A stretch of 47,367 bases of DNA, taken from NCBI GenBank assembly GCA_003599415.1, contig QZKB01000118.1:1-47367 (forward strand). Reading direction: 5' to 3'. The notes under the pieces are model-generated. The model saw only the letters and a program-made list of their open reading frames with translations, did no database searches and was not told the origin of the DNA. Both the position numbers and the translations under genes were made by a program. Of the stretch, positions 17,878-26,313 are shown one piece after another. This DNA comes from Ignavibacteriales bacterium. Its GTDB lineage: Bacteria > Bacteroidota > Ignavibacteria > Ignavibacteriales > SURF-24. How positions within the stretch are numbered: the first letter of the stretch is position 1; each line of letters starts with the position of its first letter.

Positions 17878-17990
17878 GTTATTGCGAGGAATGATACAAA
17901 GAAACAATCATTTATAATCATAAAAATCGGATTCATTCGCTTTGCAGTGATAATAGCAAGTAATTTTTTGGGCTACCTCGCATCAATAAC
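17878..17990. repeat. imperfect inverted-repeat element (MITE-like)
   Basis: GTTATTGCGAGG at the left and CCTCGCATCAATAAC at the right form imperfect inverted ends around about 85 bases. Sequences beginning TTGCGAGGAATGA are common intergenic repeats in related genomes. There is no reading frame inside. It lies in the 274-base gap between the racemase-like gene and the second AbiE pair. Confidence 0.45.
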
Positions 17991-18053
17991 GTACATACCT
18001 TTATACAATTATTTTGATCAGATTATTTTTTTTTCAATCTGGAAAAATCAATC

Positions 18054-18116
18054 TTTGCTAAAGAGGGCTAAATACAATAAATTAGCAATAGTGTTAATTA
18101 TCTATGTTTTGCTAAA
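18054..18116 (+). promoter_or_regulatory. TTTGCTAAA repeats before the second AbiE pair, possible operator
   Basis: TTTGCTAAA occurs at 18054-18062 and again at 18108-18116, immediately before the ATG. The inverted form ATTAGCAA lies between them at 18081-18088. This arrangement of direct and inverted copies suits autorepression by the AbiEi-like protein. The assignment is by position only. Confidence 0.4.
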
Positions 18117-18719
18117 ATGAAATTCACAGACTTAAATAGAATATCAAAACTCTTTTTCGGTACAATTGATATTGCAAAGGAGTTGTCAATAACACAGGAA
18201 TCTGCCAGAATTACTGCCGTAAGATATACAAAAAAAAAGTTATTGATCCGATTAAAAAGAGATTTGTATATTCTGCCATCCCGTTTTGATAAACTAAAGG
18301 AAGAAGAAATATTTCATGTTGCAAATATTCTGCAAACACCATCATATATTTCACTTACAACAGCATTAAGTTATTACAATATAACAACACAACAACAAAG
18401 AAATTATATTGAATCTATCGGGTTGAAAAGAACAAGAACATTTGAAATAAATCAATTAAACTTTTCTTTTTCCCTCATTAAGAAATCATTATATACAGGC
18501 TTTGGCTTAAATGATAATTATTTTATTGCCACTCCGGAAAAGGCTCTCGCAGATTCAATCTATCTTTCATCATTAAAAAAATATAATTGCGATTTCAATG
18601 CAATTAACTTTTCAAAGATCAAATTAAAAACTGTAAACGAATACCTGCTGAAAACTAATTCTCATGTATTATCATATTGGAAAAATATATGCAGGACCTA
18701 CAAAATTTGGAAACATTAG
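18117..18719 (+). CDS. AbiEi-like winged-helix antitoxin, short form
   Basis: The 200-residue protein has an N-terminal winged-helix domain (about 10-60: GTIDIAKELSITQESARITAVRYTKKKLLIRLKRDLYILP) and an AbiEi-type second region with YISLTTALSYYNIT and ATPEKALADSIYL. It is shorter than the antitoxin at 4445 and only weakly similar to it by eye, so the two are different families and not a duplication. Its 3' end overlaps the toxin gene by 31 bases. It probably regulates its own operon through the TTTGCTAAA repeats. Confidence 0.78.
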   Translation: MKFTDLNRISKLFFGTIDIAKELSITQESARITAVRYTKKKLLIRLKRDLYILPSRFDKLKEEEIFHVANILQTPSYISLTTALSYYNITTQQQRNYIESIGLKRTRTFEINQLNFSFSLIKKSLYTGFGLNDNYFIATPEKALADSIYLSSLKKYNCDFNAINFSKIKLKTVNEYLLKTNSHVLSYWKNICRTYKIWKH

Positions 18720-19357
18720 AAATAGAAGTACTTGAATTGCTGAACAGCATCCGGGTACTTGATTCACTTTATTTTGGAGGCGGCACAATGCTACGTTTAT
18801 GTCACAATTTAAATAGGTATTCAACAGATTTGGATTTTTGGGTAAAACCTGAAATTGATTCATCAATTCTTTTTCCAAAAATTAAAAATGAATTATCCAA
18901 AAACTATACAATGATTGATGCTGCTAATAAAAGATTTACCATGTTATTTGAATTCCGCACCGCAAAAGTTAATAGAAATCTGAAAATTGAAATACGAAAA
19001 GGCCAGCAAGAATTTGAGTGGGAAAGGAAGATTGCTTTTTCAAGTTACTCGAATAAACAGGTGGTGGTAAAAGGATTAACTTTACCACAAATGATGACAA
19101 ATAAAATTGAAGCTGCCCTTTCCCGTAAAATAATCAGAGATATTTTTGATATTGAATTTTTATTAATGCGTGGAATAAAACTGCAGAATGATAAAAAGAA
19201 ACTGGAGGCCCTTCTAAAAATTGCAGAAGGTTTTACCGACAGAGATTTTAAAACAACTCTCGGATCCATCCTGGATAACAAAGAAAGAAAATTTTATACT
19301 GAAAATAAATTCCGATTTTTAAAAGAGGAAATCCGTAAAGAAATTTTTCATCATTAA
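18689..19357 (+). CDS. AbiEii-like nucleotidyltransferase toxin
   Basis: The 222-residue protein has the AbiEii/AbiGii nucleotidyltransferase signature FGGGTMLRL (29-37) followed by RYSTDLDFWV (43-52), and a C-terminal IIRDIFDIEFLLM helix. I use the ATG at 18689; a TTG at 18677 is in frame but less likely. The gene overlaps the antitoxin gene and is thus translationally coupled. The catalytic Gly-Gly and Asp-x-Asp residues are present. In this family uncontrolled activity blocks growth. It is the second such pair within 15 kb. Confidence 0.8.
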   Translation: MQDLQNLETLEIEVLELLNSIRVLDSLYFGGGTMLRLCHNLNRYSTDLDFWVKPEIDSSILFPKIKNELSKNYTMIDAANKRFTMLFEFRTAKVNRNLKIEIRKGQQEFEWERKIAFSSYSNKQVVVKGLTLPQMMTNKIEAALSRKIIRDIFDIEFLLMRGIKLQNDKKKLEALLKIAEGFTDRDFKTTLGSILDNKERKFYTENKFRFLKEEIRKEIFHH

Positions 19358-19404
19358 TTTTTTAAATCCAAATAAATATTAATTCATTAATACTATTTTC
19401 ATTT

Positions 19405-19893
19405 TTATTTCTTCTCAAAATCCAGGGAAACAGAATTTATACAATATCTCTTCCCTGTCGGAGCAGGTCCATCATCAAAAACATGCCCAAGATGAGCACC
19501 GCATTTTTTACACATTACTTCATCTCTGACCATTCCATGCGAATAATCTTTTTTTATCTCAACATTTTCCTTGTTCATTACTTCAGAAAAGCTTGGCCAT
19601 CCACAACCCGCATCAAATTTAACATCGGATTTAAATAGCTCTGCACCGCATGCAACACATTTATAAATTCCCTTTTCCCAAAAATCATCATACTTTCCGG
19701 TAAACGGTCTTTCGGTTCCTTTTTCTCTCACAACTTTGTATTGTTCAGGTGTTAAAATCTTTTTCCATTCTTCATCTGTTTTAACAACTTTATTATCCAT
19801 TTTACTTTCCTTTTTATTTTTTGATTGGGCAACCAAATAGATACCACCAATACCAACCACAGTTATCATCAGAAGAAAGAGTATATTCTTCAT
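19405..19893 (-). CDS. msrB: peptide methionine sulfoxide reductase MsrB, membrane-exported form
   Basis: MsrB reduces methionine-R-sulfoxide in damaged proteins. All functional residues are visible: zinc ligands C79, C82, C128 and C131, the catalytic C151 in [13 protein letters not shown] and a possible resolving C97 in AGCGWPSF. The N-terminal [23 protein letters not shown] is a signal or membrane anchor, so it probably acts in the periplasm. I chose the ATG at 19893, which has AAAGGA nine bases before it, over one nine codons upstream. The next genes on this strand include rubrerythrin and superoxide dismutase, so the region has an oxidative-stress theme. Confidence 0.93.
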   Translation of the reverse strand: MKNILFLLMITVVGIGGIYLVAQSKNKKESKMDNKVVKTDEEWKKILTPEQYKVVREKGTERPFTGKYDDFWEKGIYKCVACGAELFKSDVKFDAGCGWPSFSEVMNKENVEIKKDYSHGMVRDEVMCKKCGAHLGHVFDDGPAPTGKRYCINSVSLDFEKK

Positions 19894-20096
19894 ATAAATC
19901 CTTTTCGCATTATAATACATAAAATCAAATTCGGAAGCTAAAAGTTCCTTTTGGAGTCAATTACTTAAACTCAATTAGTATCTCCTTTACTACGTTAAAT
20001 GGAAAGAAAGAATTAGATTTTTAGCTATTTAAATCTTTAATAAGATGGTAAAAATTTTGAAATGAATTTTGTATTGCACATAAGGGTTAGAAATAG

Positions 20097-20128
20097 AAGA
20101 GTAAGAAGTTATGTTACTTCTTACTCTT
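20097..20128 (-). terminator. hairpin terminator of the alpha/beta hydrolase gene
   Basis: AAGAGTAAGAAGT and ACTTCTTACTCTT form a perfect 13-base stem with a six-base loop, ten bases beyond the hydrolase stop. The T-run on the minus strand is broken (CTATTT); the plus-strand side is more T-rich, so it may act in both directions. Confidence 0.65.
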
Positions 20129-20138
20129 TATTTTAGTT

Positions 20139-21569
20139 TTATTTTATTATCTCAATAATCCAGTCGGTCATAATACCTAAAACCATCGGTGAAAAAGTTT
20201 CTTCAATCTTAGCATATTCAGAAATTGAACAGGTTGTACAAGGCTGGAAAATATGATTAAGCCCTGGAAATTCAATTACCTTGTATTTTTTATTGCCTCC
20301 CTTCTTTAATGCTTCCTCTATAGCAGAAAGATTTTCTTTGGGTGGTACCTGAATATCTTTTTCACCATTCAATGCGAGTACAGGACATTTGACTTTTTCA
20401 AGCGCAGGACGCGGATCATATTTCAGAAAATACCTGAACCAGGGACTTGAAATTATTTTTTGTTGCCGCTGAGCAAATCTTTCTTCAGGTGGCATTGTTT
20501 TTTTATCCTCTTCAGACAGAGTAAGGTAAAACTCATGAATATACTCCTTCGTTTTAGTATTAATCACAGAAGTATCAGCATCTGATTTTGCCAGTTCATA
20601 TAATTTTCTGTTTGTATTCATTGAATTGTTGATAGCTTCTTGTTTTTGGCCTTCAGTCTCCATAATAAGCTGAGCTTGCTTCAAGATTAATTCATCACCC
20701 GCAATTCCAGGTCCGGCAAGCAAAACAATAAATGATATATCCTGATTTTCCGATGCTATCATTGGAGCAATTATTCCGCCCTCGCTATGACCAATCAGGC
20801 CAATTTTCTTTTTATCAATTTCTTTTCTTGTTTTTAAGTATTCAACTGCTGCAAGTACATCTTCAGCAAAGTCCTTAGTTGTAGCGCCGGCAAAAACACC
20901 TTTAGATTTTCCAATCCCGCGGTCATCAAATCTTAATACTGCAATCCCATTTTTAGTAAGATGATCTGCAATTACTAAAAACGGTTTATGATTAAATGCC
21001 AGCTCATCTCTGTCCTGTCCTCCTGAACCGGATATCATAACTACTGCCGGAAAGTCTGAACCTTCTTTCGGATAAGTAAAAGTACCTGCCAGTTTAATTC
21101 CAGCTTTAACATTATCAAATTCAATATCTTCTGTATTGTAACCAAATGGTGGTTTGGGTTCCTGGGGGCGTTTAGGTCCCTCAACTTTATCAACCTTCCT
21201 TAATTCCAAAGGAAACGAACCTCCACCTTGCTTCCAGATACCGGCAATTTTTAGACTATCTTTAAAAAATAAACCATCAAATTTCCCACCAATAAGTGTG
21301 GAGGTAACAAACACAGAATCTGCTTTTAATTTTATTTCGCTTATGGGAATATCTTTTGTCCCCTGATCAGGGCTATCTAACAAAGCAGACAATTTTCCAT
21401 CCTTCATTTCCACTCTTATAACCAGTCGCAGTTCTGTAGTTTGGAATTTTAATTTTCCCAGCCATGTGCCAACCAAATACTCCTCTTGATTAAATGATTG
21501 TGAATAGGATTGTGTTGTAATTACTAAAACAGATAAAAATAATCCGAAAACACATTTCAATAATTTCAT
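20139..21569 (-). CDS. exported alpha/beta hydrolase
   Basis: The 476-residue protein has a signal peptide (1-24, ending SYSQ), a beta-rich N-terminal region (about 30-125) and a C-terminal alpha/beta hydrolase (about 150-476). The nucleophile elbow is GHSEGG with Ser262; the acid is likely the Asp in NGEKDIQVPP and the base the His in GLNHIF near the end. The oxyanion region ISGSGGQDRDE is typical of the dienelactone hydrolase/acyl-peptidase-like group. The substrate is unknown: an ester or a peptide is possible. It is transcribed alone and ends at a strong hairpin. Confidence 0.85.
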   Translation of the reverse strand: MKLLKCVFGLFLSVLVITTQSYSQSFNQEEYLVGTWLGKLKFQTTELRLVIRVEMKDGKLSALLDSPDQGTKDIPISEIKLKADSVFVTSTLIGGKFDGLFFKDSLKIAGIWKQGGGSFPLELRKVDKVEGPKRPQEPKPPFGYNTEDIEFDNVKAGIKLAGTFTYPKEGSDFPAVVMISGSGGQDRDELAFNHKPFLVIADHLTKNGIAVLRFDDRGIGKSKGVFAGATTKDFAEDVLAAVEYLKTRKEIDKKKIGLIGHSEGGIIAPMIASENQDISFIVLLAGPGIAGDELILKQAQLIMETEGQKQEAINNSMNTNRKLYELAKSDADTSVINTKTKEYIHEFYLTLSEEDKKTMPPEERFAQRQQKIISSPWFRYFLKYDPRPALEKVKCPVLALNGEKDIQVPPKENLSAIEEALKKGGNKKYKVIEFPGLNHIFQPCTTCSISEYAKIEETFSPMVLGIMTDWIIEIIK

Positions 21570-21615
21570 GTATGCTCCTTATAATAAAGGCGGTGATTAA
21601 ACCGCCTTCATAAAA

Positions 21616-22119
21616 TTAGAATTCAACATATTTATCTTTCTTGCAACCGCAAACCGGACATTCATCCGGGGCTCCGCCGATTACTGTATGCCCGCATACA
21701 GGACAAACATAAACGTTTGCTTCCGGAATATCCTTCTTATCTTCTACGCTTTTCCTGGCATCGTCGTACATTACTTCGTGCATTTTTTCAGCTTCTATTG
21801 CATAATGGATACTTCTTTCAGCAGCTTTTTCTTCCTGCAGTTTAGCAACAGCATCAAAAGCGGGATACATTTCATTCACTTCATAGTTTTCTCCACCCAT
21901 TGCTTCATTAAGATTTTCTGATGTAGAATTAATTTTACCCAGCGCTCTTAAATGATTAATTGCGTGGACTTTTTCCGCATAAGCAATTGCTTTGAACAGG
22001 CGGGCTACTTCTTTATATCCTTCTCTTTCTGCTTTTTCTGCAAAGGCAGAATATTTCATATGTGCCTGGCTTTCACCTGCAAACGCAGCTTCTAAATTTG
22101 CTTTGGTTGATGGTCTCAT
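21616..22119 (-). CDS. rbr: rubrerythrin
   Basis: Rubrerythrin is a peroxide-reducing non-haem iron protein of the cytoplasm. The 167 residues comprise a ferritin-like four-helix domain with diiron ligands in AGESQAHMKY, AIAYAEKVHAINH and AIEAEKMHE, and a C-terminal rubredoxin-like domain with CPVCGH and CPVCGC. Ribosome binding site CGGAGAAT precedes the ATG. Together with sodB and msrB nearby it points to an organism that meets oxygen but keeps anaerobe-type defences. Confidence 0.95.
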   Translation of the reverse strand: MRPSTKANLEAAFAGESQAHMKYSAFAEKAEREGYKEVARLFKAIAYAEKVHAINHLRALGKINSTSENLNEAMGGENYEVNEMYPAFDAVAKLQEEKAAERSIHYAIEAEKMHEVMYDDARKSVEDKKDIPEANVYVCPVCGHTVIGGAPDECPVCGCKKDKYVEF

Positions 22120-22313
22120 TTATTCTCCGGATTTGGTTTATTAATTTACGGTTGAAAGCTATTAAAAATTTGTTTAAAACTGAAGAAGAAATTAAAAATT
22201 GAACTTGGTAACTGGAAATAAGAATTTTGAAAGATAAAGCAATATTATTCAAATAAGAATTGCAGCTCAAAAGAATAAACGAAGGTAAATATTTTCTTAA
22301 AAACATAATAAAA

Positions 22314-22340
22314 AAGCCCGCATAAAAAAAATGCAGGCTT
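22314..22340 (-). terminator. rho-independent terminator of the lipoprotein gene
   Basis: On the minus strand AAGCCTGCAT and ATGCGGGCTT form a ten-base stem with one mismatch around a T-rich loop, followed by TTTTTTATT. It lies about 25 bases past the lipoprotein stop. Confidence 0.85.
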
Positions 22341-22364
22341 ATAGAATAAAGAATGATTTTCTTA

Positions 22365-22790
22365 TTAAGGAATAGTATAATTAACAGTTGAAGTATAAGC
22401 AGTACCTGTAGCGCTTCCAACTTTTCCTGTAATAGTGAATACAAAACTAGCTCCCGATTGTAAACCATCAATTGGTCCAACATAAGCCGGAGATGTTTGA
22501 CTATACACTGTAGTACCATCAGCATTAACCGTTTCATCAATACCTAAAGCAGCACTAACTGCTTTAATAGTATTTATGACAACATTTGTGCTGGGTTTAA
22601 ATTCGAAATAAACCTGTTGCTGGTTATCCTGAACTACGGAAACGGTAAAAGTAACATTACCCGTATTAGTACCACCCCCACCTCCTCCACCACCAAATGG
22701 ATCGGTTGCTGTACCTCCGGAATCATCCTTGCATCCAGGAGAAAAGAGAAATAATATCAAAGGAATTATTGCTAATAGTAACTTTTTCAT
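22365..22790 (-). CDS. small lipoprotein with glycine linker
   Basis: The 141-residue protein starts with MKKLLLAIIPLILFLFSPGC; Cys20 is the likely lipidated residue although SPGC is a loose lipobox. The CKDDS after it resembles the acidic surface-export signal of Bacteroidota lipoproteins. Gly33 to Gly40 form an eight-glycine linker. The remaining hundred residues are a beta-rich, immunoglobulin-like domain with no recognised family. The gene follows the beta-barrel gene by 11 bases and ends at a good terminator, so the two are co-transcribed and may act together at the outer membrane. Confidence 0.7.
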   Translation of the reverse strand: MKKLLLAIIPLILFLFSPGCKDDSGGTATDPFGGGGGGGGTNTGNVTFTVSVVQDNQQQVYFEFKPSTNVVINTIKAVSAALGIDETVNADGTTVYSQTSPAYVGPIDGLQSGASFVFTITGKVGSATGTAYTSTVNYTIP

Positions 22791-22801
22791 ACCCCACTCC
22801 T

Positions 22802-23431
22802 TTAGTTTATTTTAAACTTTAGCGTTGCTCCTAATTTAAGAGATAAAATACTATTGCTCGTACCCGGGAAATTATAAGTATCAGTAAGTGGGATGTATAC
22901 CATGAAATCACTTCCTAAATACATAGTTGGAGATAATTTAAAATTATATCCTGTACCGAAAGCGACATCAAATCTTACTGATTTTGTCTCGAGATCCATC
23001 GTAGTAACCTGTGGGGTTTGACCTGTTGCTGAAACCGTTCTTTCACCACTTGAACCAAGTTTAATTCCTAAAGAAGGACCGGCTACCATATAAAACCCGC
23101 TGAATTCAGCTTTGAACAACGGATCAATTGTAAAATATGAAAGCGATAAAGTATTTTCTACGGTTTGGTTGTTAGTTGTTGTAGAATTAGAAAAACTTTT
23201 CATATCAAAAGCAGTTAAATTAACAAGCATTCCAAGATTAGGACTAAAGCCTAAATCTAATGCTCCTCCAATTCCAACACCTACTCCATTCCATGTTCCG
23301 GTAAGACCCTTTTGGTTATAGATATTCAAATTACCTGTAAGTCTGGGTCCGATTAGAACTGATTGAGCAAAACTAGAACTATACAAGAAAATAAGAAATA
23401 AGGTGAAAGTAGTAAAAAGTAATTTCTTCAT
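22802..23431 (-). CDS. outer-membrane beta-barrel protein
   Basis: The protein of 209 residues has a signal peptide (1-23, ending SSFAQ) and alternating hydrophobic beta strands typical of small eight-stranded porin-like barrels (outer membrane protein beta-barrel domain), including GPRLTGNLNIY, GIGGALDLGFSP, FYMVAGPSLGIKLG, AFGTGYNFKLSPTMYLGSDF and LSLKLGATLKFKIN at the end. I chose the ATG at 23431 because AGGAG lies nine bases before it; a longer form would start at 23464. It is probably an outer-membrane protein of unknown ligand, in an operon with the following lipoprotein. Confidence 0.75.
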   Translation of the reverse strand: MKKLLFTTFTLFLIFLYSSSFAQSVLIGPRLTGNLNIYNQKGLTGTWNGVGVGIGGALDLGFSPNLGMLVNLTAFDMKSFSNSTTTNNQTVENTLSLSYFTIDPLFKAEFSGFYMVAGPSLGIKLGSSGERTVSATGQTPQVTTMDLETKSVRFDVAFGTGYNFKLSPTMYLGSDFMVYIPLTDTYNFPGTSNSILSLKLGATLKFKIN

Positions 23432-23568
23432 ATTTTTTTCTCCTGAATAATTATGATTGAACATTTAATAAAGTGAGGAACTTATTTTCTAAAGTATATC
23501 GTCAAATAATTTATTAATAAACTAATATTGTAATGTTAAATTGTCAAGAATTATTATAATTAACTGAT

Positions 23569-24159
23569 TTAAAGCAATGTATTAACAAAATCCCAGTTAA
23601 TTAATTTCTCAATAAACGTGTTCAAGTAATCGGGTCTTCTGTTCTGATAATCAAGATAATAAGCATGCTCCCAGACATCTACAGTTAACAACGCTTTTTG
23701 ATTATGTACCATTGGGGTATCTGCATTGGGAGTTTTAACAATTTTCAGTTTATGGTTTTCAATAACAAGCCAGGCCCAACCACTTCCAAATTGTGTTGCC
23801 CCGGCATTTTTGAATTCTTCAACAAACTTGTCATATGTTCCAAAGTCAGAATTTATTTTGTCCCATATTTTACCGGTCGGTAATCCTCCGCCGTTAGGTT
23901 TCATGCAATTCCAATAGAAAGAATGATTCCAGACCTGAGCAGCATTATTAAACAAACCAACTTTTAAACTATCACCATAAGTTTTGCTAATAATACTTTC
24001 CAGACTTAATTCTGAAAATTCCGTTCCCTCAATTAATTTATTTGTATTTACCACATAAGTATTATGGTGTTTTCCATAGTGAAAATCTATGGTTTTAGAA
24101 CTGATATAAGGTTCAAGAGCTTCTTTAGGATAGGGTAGATCAGGTAAAACAATTGCCAT
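23569..24159 (-). CDS. sodB: superoxide dismutase, Fe/Mn family
   Basis: The 196-residue enzyme dismutates superoxide. Metal ligands are visible: His27 in [11 protein letters not shown], a His in QVWNHSFYW, and Asp and His in [22 protein letters not shown] is also typical. No signal peptide, so it is cytoplasmic. The Fe or Mn preference cannot be told with confidence by eye, and the gene symbol is provisional. A GGAGG ribosome binding site precedes the ATG, and a clear Bacteroidota-type promoter lies about 90 bases upstream. Confidence 0.93.
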   Translation of the reverse strand: MAIVLPDLPYPKEALEPYISSKTIDFHYGKHHNTYVVNTNKLIEGTEFSELSLESIISKTYGDSLKVGLFNNAAQVWNHSFYWNCMKPNGGGLPTGKIWDKINSDFGTYDKFVEEFKNAGATQFGSGWAWLVIENHKLKIVKTPNADTPMVHNQKALLTVDVWEHAYYLDYQNRRPDYLNTFIEKLINWDFVNTLL

Positions 24160-24250
24160 AGTACCTCCAACAATTAAATGATTCTTAATTACTATTTATT
24201 AAGAGAAATCCACGACGCCAGGAAAGGTTATTTAGATCGTTTTACAACCA

Positions 24251-24280
24251 CAAAAATAGCAGATTATTCCATACTTGCAA
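24251..24280 (-). promoter_or_regulatory. Bacteroidota-type promoter of sodB
   Basis: Read on the minus strand, TTG (24280-24278), a 19-base spacer and TATTTTTG (24258-24251) match the -33 and -7 elements TTG-N19-TAnnTTTG. The site is about 90 bases before the sodB start, leaving a long leader. Confidence 0.65.
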
Positions 24281-24335
24281 TTGAATTTTTAATTATTTGA
24301 ATGTAATCTGTTTAGCTAAGTTGATAAATAAAAAA

Positions 24336-24355
24336 GGCGATCAATTCTGATCGCC
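24336..24355 (-). terminator. terminator after tRNA-Ala
   Basis: GGCGATCA and TGATCGCC form a perfect eight-base stem with a four-base loop, followed on the minus strand by TTTTTTATTT. It lies ten bases beyond the tRNA. Confidence 0.9.
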
Positions 24356-24364
24356 AAAAATTTG

Positions 24365-24437
<73 letters not shown>

Positions 24438-24594
24438 ATTCGTTAACTCAAAGATGAATTACAATATATTTATATCAATTCTAAAATTTTTCCCACCCTT
24501 TATTCAACCCTTAATCTTAACTTAACCAACATTTCACTACAAATATAGCATTTACTTTTATAAAAAATCAAACTTACGCTGGCCCTAATTTTAT

Positions 24595-24602
24595 TATTTT
24601 TG
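24595..24602 (+). promoter_or_regulatory. candidate -7 element for the SRAP gene
   Basis: TATTTTTG matches TAnnTTTG and lies 67 bases before the SRAP start. No convincing -33 TTG is seen. The 230 bases between tRNA-Ala and this gene hold nothing else that I recognise. Confidence 0.35.
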
Positions 24603-24669
24603 TCACAACCATTTAGCGCTAAGTAAGAAAGTTATTTATATTAAATCAAAACAATTTGAAGGATTATAA

Positions 24670-25272
24670 ATGTGTGGCAGGTTTGAGAGTAAGAAAATTG
24701 AATTATCTGTAATAGATTTATTTAAAGAGAAAGGCCTTGAAATCATTGTTGAGGATGACATTGCAAAAAGAAGCAATGAGGATATTAGACCTACAGAAAA
24801 GATTATGAGCGTTTTACTTAAGCAAGACGTTTATCATTTGACAAAAGTAAACTGGGGAATAAAATTTAAGGAAGATTCGCCTCTCATTTTCAACTCAAGA
24901 ATTGAAACAATTAAAGAAAAATCATATTGGAATACCCTGTTATCAAAAAATAAATGTATTGTGCCAATGACAGGTTTTTACGAATGGAAGACAGAAAATA
25001 AAAAGAAGGTGAAGTACAGGATATTTTTGCCCGATAATGATATTTTTTTTGTACCAGCAATTTATCATAGAGATAAAGAAGACATGATATTTGCTTCCTT
25101 AATCACTACCACACCGAATAAATTTATAGAAAAGATCCATCACAGGATGCCGGTGATTCTTGATTTTGCTAACGCTATTAGTTTTTTAAATGATGACAAT
25201 GAAATAAATTTGAAAAGATTAATACCCTTTGATGATCGGAATAAAATGGAAATGGAATTGGCCGATGATTAA
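24670..25272 (+). CDS. SRAP (SOS response-associated peptidase) family protein
   Basis: SRAP proteins (YedK/HMCES) crosslink to abasic sites in single-stranded DNA through Cys2 and protect them from cleavage. The 200-residue protein begins MCGRF, so Cys2 is present after Met removal. Other conserved parts are the NSRIET segment, the catalytic Glu in MTGFYEWK and the His in HHRMPVIL. GAAGGATT precedes the ATG. The gene stands alone. All active-site residues appear intact. Confidence 0.92.
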   Translation: MCGRFESKKIELSVIDLFKEKGLEIIVEDDIAKRSNEDIRPTEKIMSVLLKQDVYHLTKVNWGIKFKEDSPLIFNSRIETIKEKSYWNTLLSKNKCIVPMTGFYEWKTENKKKVKYRIFLPDNDIFFVPAIYHRDKEDMIFASLITTTPNKFIEKIHHRMPVILDFANAISFLNDDNEINLKRLIPFDDRNKMEMELADD

Positions 25273-25352
25273 CTTTAATGTGCGTTAAGAAATAAATTTT
25301 GAATGTCAGTCATCATTTCTCTGCAGAATTTTTATATAACGAATTAAATGTC

Positions 25353-25520
25353 CTACAAAGTAAACTCGTAGCGTATTGTTTCTTTATTACTAGTATTAAT
25401 TTTATTCTGATATGCCGGAATGAATAATTGATCTTCATTATTTCTTTCCATTACTCTTACTTTTAATTTAACTTTGCCCTGGTAAAAATATTCCTTGATG
25501 AAGATACGGGAAAAATGAAA
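25353..25520 (-). pseudogene. possible remnant of a protein C-terminus
   Basis: On the minus strand an open stretch of about 55 codons, bounded upstream by TGA, reads with protein-like composition, e.g. EYFYQGKVKLKVRV and QLFIPAYQNKINT, ending ETIRYEFTL and a stop. It has no suitable start except an internal ATG that would leave about 32 residues. It could be the degraded tail of a lost gene, or chance. No family is recognised. Confidence 0.22.
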
Positions 25521-26279
25521 TCAAATATATTTTACAAACTGTTAAACAGGAATTTAATCAACCAGAAATTCCGGATTGTTTTAGATGATATTCCTGTTGA
25601 AATTATTTATAAAGAAATTAAGAACATTCATCTTATCGTTTATCCACCGTATGGAAATGTAAAAATAAGCGCACCTAAAGGAATCCCCTTGGAAACCATT
25701 AAATATTTTGCCGCTTCAAAATCAGGTTGGATCAATAAGCATCGTGCAAAATACAAAGATGCTGAACTTCACTTAAATGAATTACACGATAAACGTGAAT
25801 GTTATTATCACTTAGGAAAACGTTATGACCTGAAAATTATTTTTCATACAGGTAAACCAAAAATAATTCTAAGTGAAAACACTATTGAACTATATACCAG
25901 GAAAGGAAGCTCTTTAAGGAAAAAACAGAGTTTATTAAACGAATGGTCACGCGAGCAGCTTAAAAACTTAATTCCACAGTTTATTCAAAAGTGGGAAACA
26001 AGAATAAATGTTTCAGTGTCTGGCTTTGGAATAAAAAAAATGAAAACGCGCTGGGGAAGCTGCAATACTAAAACAAAGCGCATCTGGTTAAATCTTGAGC
26101 TTGCCAAAAAACCAATTTACTGCCTTGAATATATTGTTGTTCATGAAATTGTACACCTTTTGGAAAAGAAACATAATTACAGATTTAAAAAATATATGGA
26201 TGAATTCCTGCCGGGTTGGAGAGAGTATAAACACGAATTAAATCACTTCCCGGTTTCTGAAGATTTACCGGATAAATAG
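25515..26279 (+). CDS. YgjP-like (DUF45) zinc metallopeptidase
   Basis: The 254-residue protein is a member of the YgjP-like group. It has KMKTRWGSCNTKTKRIWLNLELAKKP followed by the zinc motif HEIVHLLEKKHN, in which the two His of HExxH and the later His are the likely zinc ligands. The N-terminal half has IHLIVYPPYGNVKISAPKG, typical for the family. It is cytoplasmic, without a signal. The start is the first ATG, with a poor ribosome binding site. Members are often found beside type I restriction genes, but none is present here; the substrate is unknown. Confidence 0.88.
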   Translation: MKSNIFYKLLNRNLINQKFRIVLDDIPVEIIYKEIKNIHLIVYPPYGNVKISAPKGIPLETIKYFAASKSGWINKHRAKYKDAELHLNELHDKRECYYHLGKRYDLKIIFHTGKPKIILSENTIELYTRKGSSLRKKQSLLNEWSREQLKNLIPQFIQKWETRINVSVSGFGIKKMKTRWGSCNTKTKRIWLNLELAKKPIYCLEYIVVHEIVHLLEKKHNYRFKKYMDEFLPGWREYKHELNHFPVSEDLPDK

Positions 26280-26313
26280 ATTTTACTTGATAAAACTTTT
26301 GCAAATTATTTAT

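Noticed and set aside
22073-22540. A 155-codon minus-strand reading frame
   Set aside because: It overlaps the rubrerythrin start, the lipoprotein gene and its terminator, and its translation is low in complexity with a run of hydrophobic residues. The two overlapped genes are convincing, so this is a chance frame.
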